This document shows, piece by piece, positions 46,368-64,000 of a stretch of DNA of 64,000 nucleotides. The DNA lies in contig CAIIXF020000003.1 of the NCBI GenBank assembly GCA_903813345.2, positions 33,777,000-33,840,999 on the forward strand. Reading direction: 5' to 3'. The position numbers were made by a program, and so were the translations under genes. The notes below the pieces were generated by a model that was given only the letters and a program-made list of their open reading frames with translations, was not told where the DNA came from and did no database searches. Within the stretch, counting starts at the first letter, position 1. Every line of letters begins with the position of its first letter. The stretch is from Owenia fusiformis (lineage: Eukaryota; Annelida; Polychaeta; Sabellida; Oweniidae).

Positions 46368-49300
46368 ATGGATAAATCGCTCACTACAGACCAATTGTCA
46401 AATGGAGCATCATCAATGCCTGAGATTATCAAAGAGGAGCAATTACCCAGGTGCCCCAGCCCTGCTGAAGATGCACTTTCATTGGCAGGGGAAGTTGAAG
46501 TCCAATCCGATAGTGCCAAATATGGAAGCCCATCTCAAAAGACAGAAAACACTGATCATTTAAATCGGAATTCCATGGAAGAATTTAATGAGGATGTTAA
46601 TGATAAGGACGCAAGTTTGAATATAAGTTCCCATCCCCAAAGTGCTAGTACTCCGAATGCTCAAACACAGAATCGAGACCATGGAGATATTGCTCAAGAA
46701 GATGACATTGAAGACATAAATGTACGATTACATAGGACATTATCTGAACTGTCAACTTGTAGTTCACAGACTGAGATGGTCCTGAGCGAGGATATTAAAG
46801 TGCCAATAGTAGGGTTTGAGAGGATGGAACAACGCGCACGATTCACTGTGAGTTTGATTTCTCCATAATCCCTTGACATATTCACATATTTTTTAGCAAG
46901 AAATGCATTATTATTTTCCTAAATGTGATTTCTACTTTTTCAGGTATTTAAAATCCATGTACAGAAAACGTATACCGAACAGTGGTTTATCTTTAGACGT
47001 TATACTGACTTTGTTCAGTTGAATAGTCAGGTAAGTTACTACCTGTAATTACTCATAAACAATTTTGTATTTTACAACATAATCAATTATGCTGCAACTT
47101 GCCATTAAAATGAAATAAACAAATCGGGACCAAATTTTTTTAGTGAAATTTTATACATATTTTAATAGAATATGCGTATGCAGTTTATATATAATCCAAA
47201 TAATTGATTAAATGTTGAAACAATATTTTTGTTTTCAGCATTACAATATTGTGAAAGTGTGTAACTCCCCATCCCAAAATGCATCATAAAGTAGAGTAAA
47301 ATCTGCTTTATTTGATATATTTAATAAAAAATCTCAGGGATAAAGTAATTACAAGTTGTTATTATATTGCGGTAATTATTAATTAACAAATATCCTTGAT
47401 GACTCATGTGATAGCCATCGGCACTACTCATATTGACGTATTTTTAGAGATAATTTTATCACATGTCGTCCTTATGTCGTTGTTAACCTTATTGCTCTCA
47501 AGATATGAAAGGATAACAACTCATTCATATCTACTTCATTCAATAACAAATGTGTAGTGACTTTTTAAGTGGGGTCAAAAACAAGTCATTTTTAAGCCTT
47601 ACAGAATTTCGTTTTTACTTTATATATTAATTGTTCCACCAAAACTATTGTAGTTTTGTATTTATCAAACCTCATTTTTAGCTCTTTTTATTCCTTATTC
47701 AGCCTTCCAAAACTATTAATAAAACTACTTTCGTGAGATTTTAAGAGACTTGCATATTAGACCTCTAATGACTTACATTACCTTCTTTTAAATGGCATAT
47801 TTGAATTCAGTGAAATGTTTTCTCCTTTAATAGCTTTGATTTACACAGTTATGTAATTTGAATAATTTTCTATAACAATTTAAAAAAACTTGGGCCAAAT
47901 GTCCATAGATGCAATGCTAAAATTCTTTAAATCTGTGGATTATTTGTATGTCAATCAACATTTGCATGTTTAATCACATCATGTACATAAACAGGGTCAT
48001 CATGTGGTATATCATTCAAGTTTTATACAGATTCAACAAACACACTTTGATAAATCATGAAATTAAGCCACTTTTCCAAGATTTTAGCATGTAAATGAAT
48101 GGAGCTCTAGCCCGAGTTAAAAGCTGAATAAAAGATGGCAGCACGAGATTTCATTGATTTTTCTGCTATTTAGAAACTATCCTATTAGTGTTACGTCTGA
48201 AAGGTCACAGGACCAAGGGCTTATTTAATACCCGGGGCATAGTTGTGTACCAAACGAAACGAGAAACGACACGACATCCGGGGCTTTGTTTGGTCTTCAT
48301 TAGACAATGGTGTATAAAGGGGTAGGATTTCTCAGACCTAGGTACCTTTTTCTGTACCGTTTTGCGGTTATTTTACTCTATGGCATTGCAATCCGTTCAC
48401 ATCATTAGCTACATAATTGATTAACTTAAATATATGATATGTAAATAAGGGTTAACACTAACAGAATAAACAGGAAAATGTACTTGAAGTGGCGATTGTG
48501 TTTTCTGTCAGTCAGTCTTACCCCCCTTACCCAGCTCTATAGCGCAGTATAAGGTGACCTGATCATGCAAATGAGAAGACCCCGTTGGTTTCTCGTCAGC
48601 GCAATCAAAACGGATGCGGACAATCTTCGTTTTAACTGTTGTATCCGAACGGTTGGTGACCGTAATTCACTAGACTATCGAAAATAGGTTACGTTATAAG
48701 GATAGATTGTTTTTACTTACCAATCATCAACATGTGCTGACATATTCAGCTCTGGACTTTATGTCCAAAGGGGGGTAAGACACATCGTCAGAAAAAAATT
48801 CAAGTTATCACACCCCGATCATTTATTGGCTAATTCAAATCGGATGCGGTAAAAAACCGAACACCAATTTGCGAACGATCCGGGTATTACGTTCGCCCTT
48901 GACAGGACTATGAAAGGTGTTCAAATTACGAAGGTATTGAATGTTTTAAAGTAAGGTATTCCATTTGACAGGTTCTACTCTATATATGGTTCACTGGTTT
49001 TTGACAGCAAAGTCATTAGTTTTCATCAGTATTGCTATACTGGAAAATGATAAAATTGGAAATAAAAAAAGGAAAAAAAAGTATTGCTATATTTTCCAAT
49101 AACTACCATAGAAATATTACATTCGGGTTTTATGATATTTACAAGTTAAGTGTTGGATTCGAGTACAAATGAGGGGCAGCAATCCTTTTCCCAATTTTAC
49201 CAGTTTTGATTAAACTTTTTTTTATTAAGATTCCAAAGGCATTTCAATCACTTATGGTTTTACTGTCCTTCATTGTTTTATCCTTTCGACAAAGTGCCTA

Positions 49301-52300
49301 GAAACTTTCTATAGGGTAGTTGCTCTAATGCCTGGGATATCACTGATAACAAACCAATGTTATGTTGTTTTCAGCTAAAGGGTTTATTTCCTCATTTTCG
49401 ACTTGCTCTCCCACCAAGACGTTGGTTCGGTGATAACTTTGAAGCAGAGTTTCTCGAAGATCGTCAATTGGGCCTCCAAGCATTCCTCAATAATGTAGTC
49501 AGTCATAAGAGAGTATGTAATAGGTGAGTCATATGCATATAATTATATATGTATTTTTCATATAGTATTCTCTCCTTGTCAGTTTCTTTTTCTGGCTCAC
49601 TAAGGGTAGAGGGTATCCACCATATAAGCTTCCTAGATTTCTATACAATGGTGCAAAATACTCAATTTAGAAATATCTATATAATATGGGGGAGGGGGAT
49701 TAGGGATCTAGTCCAATTATGCCCATGTATTCCCTTTTTCATATCTTCCTTAGATAAGTAGGGATAATTAAATAAATGTGGAAGAGAAAAATGTTTTTTT
49801 AATTTTAGTTTCATGAATTTCTGTTTCCTCATTAAGTACAGACACACTGTGTAGTTTATGATAGTGGGGAAGTTGCAATCTACAATATATTCTTGTTCAA
49901 ATACTAGAGTCATGTTATTTGATATAATTGATAACTATTTACGAGAGATTTAAAAGTTTCATTTTTATTTTGAACCTTCCTGTTGTTAGATCTTCCTTAT
50001 GTGTAAGAAATGATACCATTTCTATTTTCCTAATCTTCGCTCATACCCATTTCAGTGGCCCTGTGCGACATTTCTTCTGTTTTGATGACCCACCTGGACC
50101 ACATGATAGCCTTGAGGAGAGTCGGGTAGGATGATTCTTTTATTCATTACAGTAAAACCTGTTTGAAGTGAACACAATTTCTATGATAAACATTTGTTTA
50201 TGGTCGTGCAGTGAAAAACAAGTTTGATTTATTTGAGAGAATATTTAAAGGGTCAGTAAATGTAATTCCTCATCAGAAATTAATATTGGCCTATATTTGG
50301 ATACAAGGTATAGCTTGACTATCACTGAACAGTCCATGTAATATCTTATGACTCTCATTAAGGAATGTTAGTGGTTATTCTATGATATTTAGCCTGGCTC
50401 AGGGGCAAAGTACCAGTTCCTCCATAAAAGTCTGCACTCCTGGAATTGATAAATGAAAATAACAACCATTATATTTTACTATACCTTAATACTAAGATTG
50501 ATAAGCTGGTGACATATCTCCTTATCTATCTGAGATACAAGTCGCATTGTCAAGATTCTTTTAGCGATGTCTACAATGCACTGATTGGTCAGTTGTGGCA
50601 CACCCTTTATTGATACATGGTGTCACGATCAATATGATTAGCCAATCTATAAGCTGAATTTTATCTTATGACTCACCCAGGATTAACAACCAGGTAGAGC
50701 CACTTTATCACTTCAACATTTTCTTGTAAGATTTTGTCTTACAACTTATTAGAATATTCCAAAACAAACATGAAGATATTGCAGAATTAGTTCAAATCCT
50801 TTGGATTCATTTTATAATGAAATAATGCAATGATATCAACAAGTCTTTGATCATCCCTTTAAATATCACTAAAGAATTTCAGGTACAAGACCATGTTTTG
50901 TATTATTTCAGACACTTTGTGAGAGTTTAGAGGAGACAGTTTATAACTTGAAGAAAGATCTGCAGGAAAGAGATGCTAAAATAGAGCTATTGGAATCAGA
51001 GCTGGCTCTGCATAAATCCCAAATGGAGGCACTGATGAAGGCATTACGGTAAATATTAATGTTCCACAGAAAATTAACTAATGACACACTGTATGTATGT
51101 TTCAATGTTTTACTATTTCAATAGTGTTATTGATGGTCAAGACCATGGGCTTTCAACAGTTGGAATTCCATGTCTAGACTAAGCAACATTCACTTAAAGT
51201 GGCAACAAGGCCCGTTGAGAGAAAAATTTCACCTTTTTCTGAGCTATCAGGGCAATGTTTGGCTTTAGATCTTCTTTGTCAGACCAATTTTCATAAAATG
51301 TATGGACATGCCTATCTATTTCAGCATTTAGAAGTGTGAATTAAGTTTCCAGAGGAGAAGTCCCACTTTAGATTTCTAAGATACACTGTATACCATACTA
51401 CATTTCAAGATTTTAACTGCAGGAATTTCAGCTGAAGTAACGTTCATCAAGGGGGTTTCTTTATAGATAATGAAAATATATGTTAGCCTTGATGAAATAT
51501 CCATACTTCGATATATTTTGACACTAGGTCCATGATCATTGGTAATGTCTTTGCACTAATTGTTTAACCTTTAAGAAAACTTTATGGGCAGGGGTTCCCT
51601 TTATGAAATTATAGATCACCCTTACCTGGAGTCCTGTATCAGTTTCCATGAATGATTTATGAAGTTTCAAAGCCGAGTCAGAGGGGTATACAATGATATC
51701 TTTATTGATGCTAACGAAGCTACATTCATTTTACAATTTCAGTATTGAAAGGTCTATGAATAATAGGAAAAGATCATCACAGTCATCAATTCCAAGTATA
51801 AATGACATCACAGAGGATGAACCATCATGCATTGAGGCAGATCTTGGCCAGCCTTATGCTCAAAGCAAAGACAGGTAATGATCATTCAAGTGGTCATCAC
51901 AGGCCCGTAGCCAGGATTTGCCAAGGGGGGCCAGTTTTCGAAAATTTCCAGGGGGGTTCACATTTGACAATTTTGGCCCAAATATGGCTAAAATCACTTG
52001 AGAAGTGCTCAAAATGGTGAAAAACTGCATGCTTTTGAAAGAATTTTTGGCCAGGGGGGGGGTCGCACGAACGGGCTACGGGCCTGCATCATATGGTTCT
52101 ATTAAAGTAAATGTACAATCTGAGAACAGGATCTGTACTTTGAATTGTATAACATACATGTACATGTGATGTGGTGACACCTCATATATGAAATGCATGT
52201 GGTGACTTGACTTATTTAAAAGCTCATTTAAGCATTACATATACATTTAAGTAACCATATAAATGGCCTTCCTCTGTATTTTTGCAGTTCTTGTACACCA

Positions 52301-52369
52301 GACTCTTCAGATTCACATTCAGTGTCCACAGTAGAAGCCACCATTCATCACACTGATTCGGTAAAGTGA
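46368..52369 (+). CDS. SNX16: Sorting nexin 16
   Basis: SNX16 is a PX-domain protein that binds PI3P on early and late endosomes and acts in trafficking to lysosomes. Exons: 46368-46847, 46944-47030, 49375-49523, 50056-50125, 50912-51048, 51743-51874, 52288-52369; phases agree, 1,137 nt, 378 residues. Residues 1-145 are acidic and low in complexity, less conserved. The PX domain (about 146-262) includes [31 protein letters not shown] with the phosphoinositide-binding arginines, [31 protein letters not shown] and [14 protein letters not shown], the last nearly identical to vertebrate SNX16. A coiled coil follows (about 263-310, [20 protein letters not shown]), then a serine-rich tail. Candidate polyadenylation hexamers start at 53390. 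Intron 2 contains a DNA transposon and intron 6 a MITE. Confidence 0.96.
48214..48901. mobile_element. 688-bp inverted-repeat DNA element with 7-bp target duplication
   Basis: The ends CAAGGGCTTATTTAATACCCGG and, inverted, CAAGGGCGAACGTAATACCCGG match at most positions. ACAGGAC lies immediately on both sides. A second inverted pair inside (about 48505-48528 and 48768-48791, built on cagtcttacccccctt) suggests a nested element or sub-terminal repeats. There is no transposase frame. It resembles a non-autonomous hAT-like element, but hAT duplications are usually 8 bp, so the superfamily is open. Lies in SNX16 intron 2. Confidence 0.75.
50148..50200. repeat. TACAGTAAAACCTG-family end
   Basis: tacagtaaaacctgtttgaa followed by gtgaacac matches the left end of the 18603-18999 element. 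The partner end is not seen. It begins about 20 bases after the SNX16 donor at 50125. Confidence 0.5.
51900..52086. mobile_element. CAGGCCCGTAGCC-family MITE with 5-bp target duplication
   Basis: Ends CAGGCCCGTAGCCAGG and GGGCTACGGGCCTG; CATCA on both sides is a perfect 5-bp target duplication. The interior shares words with 18776-18974 (aagggggg, ttggccca, tgaaagaatttttggcca). Lies in SNX16 intron 6, shortly after the donor at 51874. Confidence 0.85.
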
Positions 52370-55340
52370 ACATTTACCAAACTGTAGCCTTGCGCAGTAG
52401 AGCCATGTATAGATATAAATAGGGGCAACATTATGTTAATGCACTTGATAGCTATAACTGAACTAAAGTTTATAGTTCCTTGGATAACCAAAGCCTCAAG
52501 TCCCTTGAACTATATATTCCCGATAACTCTTTATTGGACTTGTATATATAATAGACACTTGGCACTAGAGGCAATACATCATACATACAGTATAGTTGAA
52601 CTTATAACCCTTTATGAAATTCACTGTATGTAGTCCATTTTTTTGGAGCTCTAATGCCACTGGACAACAAAGGCAATAATACACCATGCTGATATAGCAT
52701 GAAGGCTGACATTAGTCATGACCAATAGCCAACAGCCCAGCAGAGACTTTTAGATGGAATCCAAGCTTGCTTCAACAAGGAGAGCACAGACTGCATTATT
52801 TTACAGGGGGGGAAGTTACAGTTACTTTATACATTTTATACAATCATAGCGTTATAGGATTTCAAAAATCTGAGATCTGGAATATCAAAAAGGCTCCAAA
52901 CTTCTTATCTATTATATGAACTAACCTTTTGAATTTGATTGTGACTGTTACGAGTCATGTATTCTAGCATTTTATTCCCACCTTAAGCCACGGTGCTTTG
53001 AAACAGTGTCAGTGTTTTATGTTGAACACTGATCTTGCAGAGATTAAAAAAAAAAGATAAATGTATATTAGTGCTTTTATATTGGATGATATTATATTGG
53101 ACAAAATTGTCAATTTAGTTTTAGTTCTTTGGAACGCAAAGTTTTATATAAAAGATCCATCAACTATGTTTGCACTACATTTGGCTCTAGTGATACTTCA
53201 ATAGTCAGACATTGTCAAGATTTTACTACTACTTGTAGTGTACTGTATTATACAATTTTTATAAACAGGTGTTCTTTTTAATGTACATTATCTGAATAAT
53301 TGAAAAATCTATTCAAATTCTGTAAATGTACAATGTTTATACCATGTATAAAGTAGACTAGTCTATGTGTTTGTTTAACAATGGGACTAAATAAATCACA
53401 CATATTCGGTCAAAAGTTAAGAATAGTGAAAGAATAGAGATTGAATCAGCACTCAATCATAAAGATCTCCAAATATCATAGATAATGAAACTTGGTAATG
53501 GGAAAAGTACTACTGGCAAGCTTCATATTATTTGAATTGTTATAGTACAGCTTAAGTTGAAGAATGTGCAGTATTATACATGTACAGTTACACATAGTGC
53601 AGTAATAATGAAGACTTACATAGCCAGGCAGCAGGCGTGCATTAAGTCACATTTGACCAATCAGAATGCAGTATAACGATGCATAGTTTTTGAGAAAGCA
53701 CATGCCTTTGATTATTGATTTTTGTACATTTATTATCAAATTAAAATAAACACTGACTTAGGCAAGGCTATACATTTATAATAGCTGTATTATTTGGCTA
53801 GCTGTCCCATGTACTTATGCTTAAATGTTTTTCACATAAGGCAAACATGTTTTTAAAAGCAATAGAACTTATCTGGTATCATTTTGCAAAGCTATATCTA
53901 ATTATCTATAGAATGTACAAAGTTACATTGATGAACATGTTAAGCTTTGTGAATTCAGTTTTTCTTCAACGAGAATGCAAGAATGATTTGCCTTGTGTGA
54001 AGAGGATTCAAACAATTATCAGTTGATTTGCTTAGGCTAATAGAAGATATTTTTATAATGAGACGCAAGTTGACATATCAAAAAATGTTTATGATGGACT
54101 CATGTTTGTAGATAGACTAGTTTAATAATACAGTCTAACTGTAGTCATTGAGTCCAACTGTACAATATTTTGTGATGGTGGATTCTTTTATTGTATTATT
54201 TATATTGGTGTAGCATTATCACAAAAATGATAATTTATACAATTTTACATGAGTGGCTTTGTACATGTATAAGCCTTTAATAATGAATTCTCAAAAGTTT
54301 CATGTGTAAATATTGTTGGGAACATACAGGTGCATAATAGGTACATGCATAATTGATGTAAATACACCAATCTGATAAAATTGAATAAATATATTTGATA
54401 CGCACATTCAAAGTTTGTTAATAAACTGAATCACTTTTAGCATTTTGCAAGACAAGATAGTTATTGAGAGAAGATAAGTTTACTGTTTGTTTTGCTATCT
54501 CCTGGAATTTGATGCTTGATATTTGGCTTATTTTTATTTCACAAATACAACTTCCCTTTGGAAATATTCATGAAAAGAATCGATGCTTCGAAATACTGTC
54601 AAATCAGCCAAATTCTTTCATTAGATACTGTAACATGTCAGATTGTTATTTTCTTCTTATCTATGCAACAGTTTTGTCCGGATGACAGTTTTGTATTTGA
54701 TGGACTTCATCATGTTGAAGGTTAGCATTTCATTTTCCATATCATGTAAGACTTTATTACTACAAAAAATGGTCATAGTATTCACTACTATTCTAATGTT
54801 TGCATGTTAGAATTGATTCTCATGAGGAATGGGGGTCATTTGAAATTGTTCACACACCTTTATATAATAGTGTTTTTTTAAATATTCAGTTTTTCCCCCA
54901 TTGACCTTTGAGTTTACATATCCACATCATGAGTTGTTACATGGAATAAATTGGTTATCAAAATCATAAACTAGCACTTGGACTTATGCACAATATATAT
55001 TATTAAAATTATATCATATTAGAAGTTTAGAACATCACTTTGAATAAAGTTCATATCCATTCCCTCCCATTGCATAACCTAATCCATTGAGAAATAACAG
55101 AGAAGATTAACGTAAAACTTCAATCACTTCTATTTTGACATATACTGTATTTCAATTTTGGGTATTTCATGTATTTCTGACATTTATTATTTAACTATTT
55201 CACGATCATGGTAATGCTTCATGATCTCATTGATTTTCAAAAAACAAATATTTACAATATATACATTCCATGAAGGAAATGCTGATGTTAAGGACAGGGT
55301 GTGTTTGGGTAGTTATTCTACTAGGACTGGTCAACGCTGA

Positions 55341-55876
55341 TTTGACCTTTTGCGATCAGAATTCAGGTATTTTGTTTATGGATACTGTTGTCACGTATTT
55401 CGTCTTATTGGTGTGACGTCATATAGAAATGATATTAGACATGATGGAGAGACGAAATGGCGAACACGTGGCAGTTTTGATCTAAATAGGTTATTGTTTC
55501 TTTTATGAAAACCAAGGGTCGGATATTTACCAGGTATGTCGATTTGACTAGATCATGAGTATATCTTTATATGTGTGAAGTTTTTGTGAAATTCATACTA
55601 AACATTGATGCCTATAAGCACCCCCCGTTCTTTTCAAAATCGGGGGGCGCTTAACCGCTATCTAAATCATGTCAGTAAGATCTTAGACTTGGCATGTGCT
55701 TAGAATGAATGTTGATCTAGTCAAATCGAACACTTTCGTGAAAAATAAATCAATAAAGTACGAAATACAGAAGATAATCTCTCAAAATCAAAAAAGCTAT
55801 AGCAGACTTAGCAGTGTGGCCTAATTGTGACGTCACTACAAGATAGAATTCATCCAGTGATCGCAAATCATCAATT
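55341..55876. mobile_element. Inverted-repeat element, copy B
   Basis: Reverse-complement copy of 7512-8040, sharing gaccttttgcgatcag, the gtgacgtcata segment, gtcgatttgactagatcatg, the central C-rich/G-rich hairpin and gtgatcgcaaatcatcaatt. Similarity is high over the full length with scattered differences. Confidence 0.8.
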
Positions 55877-56019
55877 AGCAGACCAGTTCAATAATTTATG
55901 AAGAAATTCTTCACTTGGACAATATAATAACTTTTCCGAATAATCAATGTTTCAATGTCAAACCCTTGAACAAGAAACAAAATATTTTGACAATATATGC
56001 ATCGCCATACTCTTGAGAT

Positions 56020-56025
56020 TTTATT
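56020..56025 (-). terminator. Candidate polyadenylation hexamer of AFG3L2
   Basis: tttatt on the plus strand reads AATAAA in the AFG3L2 sense, about 405 bases after the stop codon. No expression evidence is available here; other hexamers are possible. Confidence 0.4.
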
Positions 56026-56430
56026 CAGCATAATTGAATATTTGTCTGAATCAAGGCAGAGGATCCAGAAATGATAACTAATAGGTTACGTGACTTTCTT
56101 GAGTCAGCAAAACTCATTAATGAAATCAAGTTTAAATCTTGCAGTCAGTGGATAAATGTGAATGCATTCAATCATACAAGAAATGATAGATCCATCAATC
56201 TAGTCCATGAGTCTAGAATGACCCAGTTTAGTCTATTAAAATCACTTATTTGTACAGTCCATATGCATATTGAGTTCATCAGGTATCAATTCAGAACTGT
56301 CAAGATAGAGCGAAATATCACACTAGAAATAAACTGATTCAATATGTGATATTTGAATATCAATAAGTTAACATACTAGCTCAGCTACCGGTATTTGTAA
56401 TTTAAAAATATTGCCTAGTATTTATCTGTA

Positions 56431-63767
<7,337 letters not shown>

Positions 63768-63914
63768 CTGAAACACAACAATATTGTAAATCAATTGGTG
63801 AATCAAATCCTCTGGATTCATTGATATAAGCAACAGTTATCTTATCTAAGTATGTGTTAAGTGTAGCCACACATTATAAAATAATCTAAAGGAGCGATTC
63901 TTTATTTATAAATA

Positions 63915-63958
63915 CAGGACGTCCACAAAGTTGGGTATACTTTTTTGTGGATGCCCTG
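63915..63958. mobile_element. 44-bp palindromic mariner-like mini-element
   Basis: caggacgtccacaaag at the left and cttttttgtggatgccctg at the right are near-complementary ends, with TA on both sides. It is probably the internally deleted remnant of a mariner-type element, lying in the AFG3L2 5' intron. Confidence 0.55.
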
Positions 63959-64000
63959 TACATGATTGTTCATAATGATATGGTATTTGAGATGTAATTA

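Larger units (their letters stand above)
52370..56430. other. Convergent 3' flanks of SNX16 and AFG3L2
   Basis: No gene is seen. The left part probably carries the SNX16 3' UTR (AATAAA at 53390-53395, others near 53740 and 54382). The right end carries the AFG3L2 3' UTR on the minus strand. The short frames at 53817-54026, 54464-54725 and 56071-56337 have no homology I recognise. Copy B of the CAATTG inverted-repeat element is at 55341-55876. Confidence 0.5.

Noticed and set aside
56071-56337. 88-residue open frame near the AFG3L2 3' end
   Set aside because: Overlaps the likely 3' UTR on the other strand and shows no homology.

Overview
This window is animal nuclear DNA. It is AT-rich, its genes are split into many short exons by GT-AG introns, and it is full of small inverted-repeat transposons and minisatellites. 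The five spliced genes are recognisable orthologues of human proteins. The repeat types (a CAGGCCCGTAGCC inverted-repeat family, short Tc1/mariner derivatives, fold-back elements, a tRNA-headed SINE) and intron sizes fit a marine invertebrate, perhaps a lophotrochozoan or an invertebrate deuterostome. I cannot name the species from sequence alone.

Layout. 1718-21258 (minus) is MROH1, a long HEAT-repeat protein rebuilt here from 31 coding exons into an open 1,653-residue frame. It is head to head with a four-pass MARVEL-domain (CMTM-like) gene at 21644-33269 (plus), with 385 bases between the two start codons. The second intron of the MARVEL gene is about 9 kb and carries three clean tandem arrays. 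MAF1, the RNA polymerase III repressor, follows at 38811-44351 (minus), with a mariner-type transposon in its last-but-one region. It is divergent to SNX16 (46368-52369, plus), an endosomal PX-domain sorting nexin. The right end holds AFG3L2, the mitochondrial m-AAA protease (56431-63767, minus), complete from its first intermembrane segment to its stop but lacking its 5' exons, which lie beyond the window. MROH1 and MAF1 are also close neighbours on human 8q24.3, and SNX16 is on human 8q, so part of this linkage looks ancient.

The most unusual signal is a recurring architecture. Six separate tandem duplications or minisatellites, in two genes, each span an intron-exon 3' splice junction, copying the end of the intron plus the start of the exon (2187-2446, 14420-14877, 16398-18545, 19595-20071, 57965-58054, 61383-62166). 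The copies range from 2 to about 65. Almost every copy keeps an acceptor AG, and in all six cases use of an upstream copy runs into an in-frame stop. I found none spanning a 5' splice site. MROH1 also has a probable U12-type (minor spliceosome) intron and a GC-AG intron, both forced by reading frame and protein homology.

The genes do not form an operon. MROH1 (lysosome-associated in published work) and SNX16 (endosome/lysosome traffic) share a cellular theme, and the shared MROH1/MARVEL promoter carries a TCACGTGA E-box and an ETS-type CTTCCGG motif. The regulatory meaning is inference. No rRNA gene, intact tRNA gene, CRISPR array or recognisable retrovirus-like element was seen.
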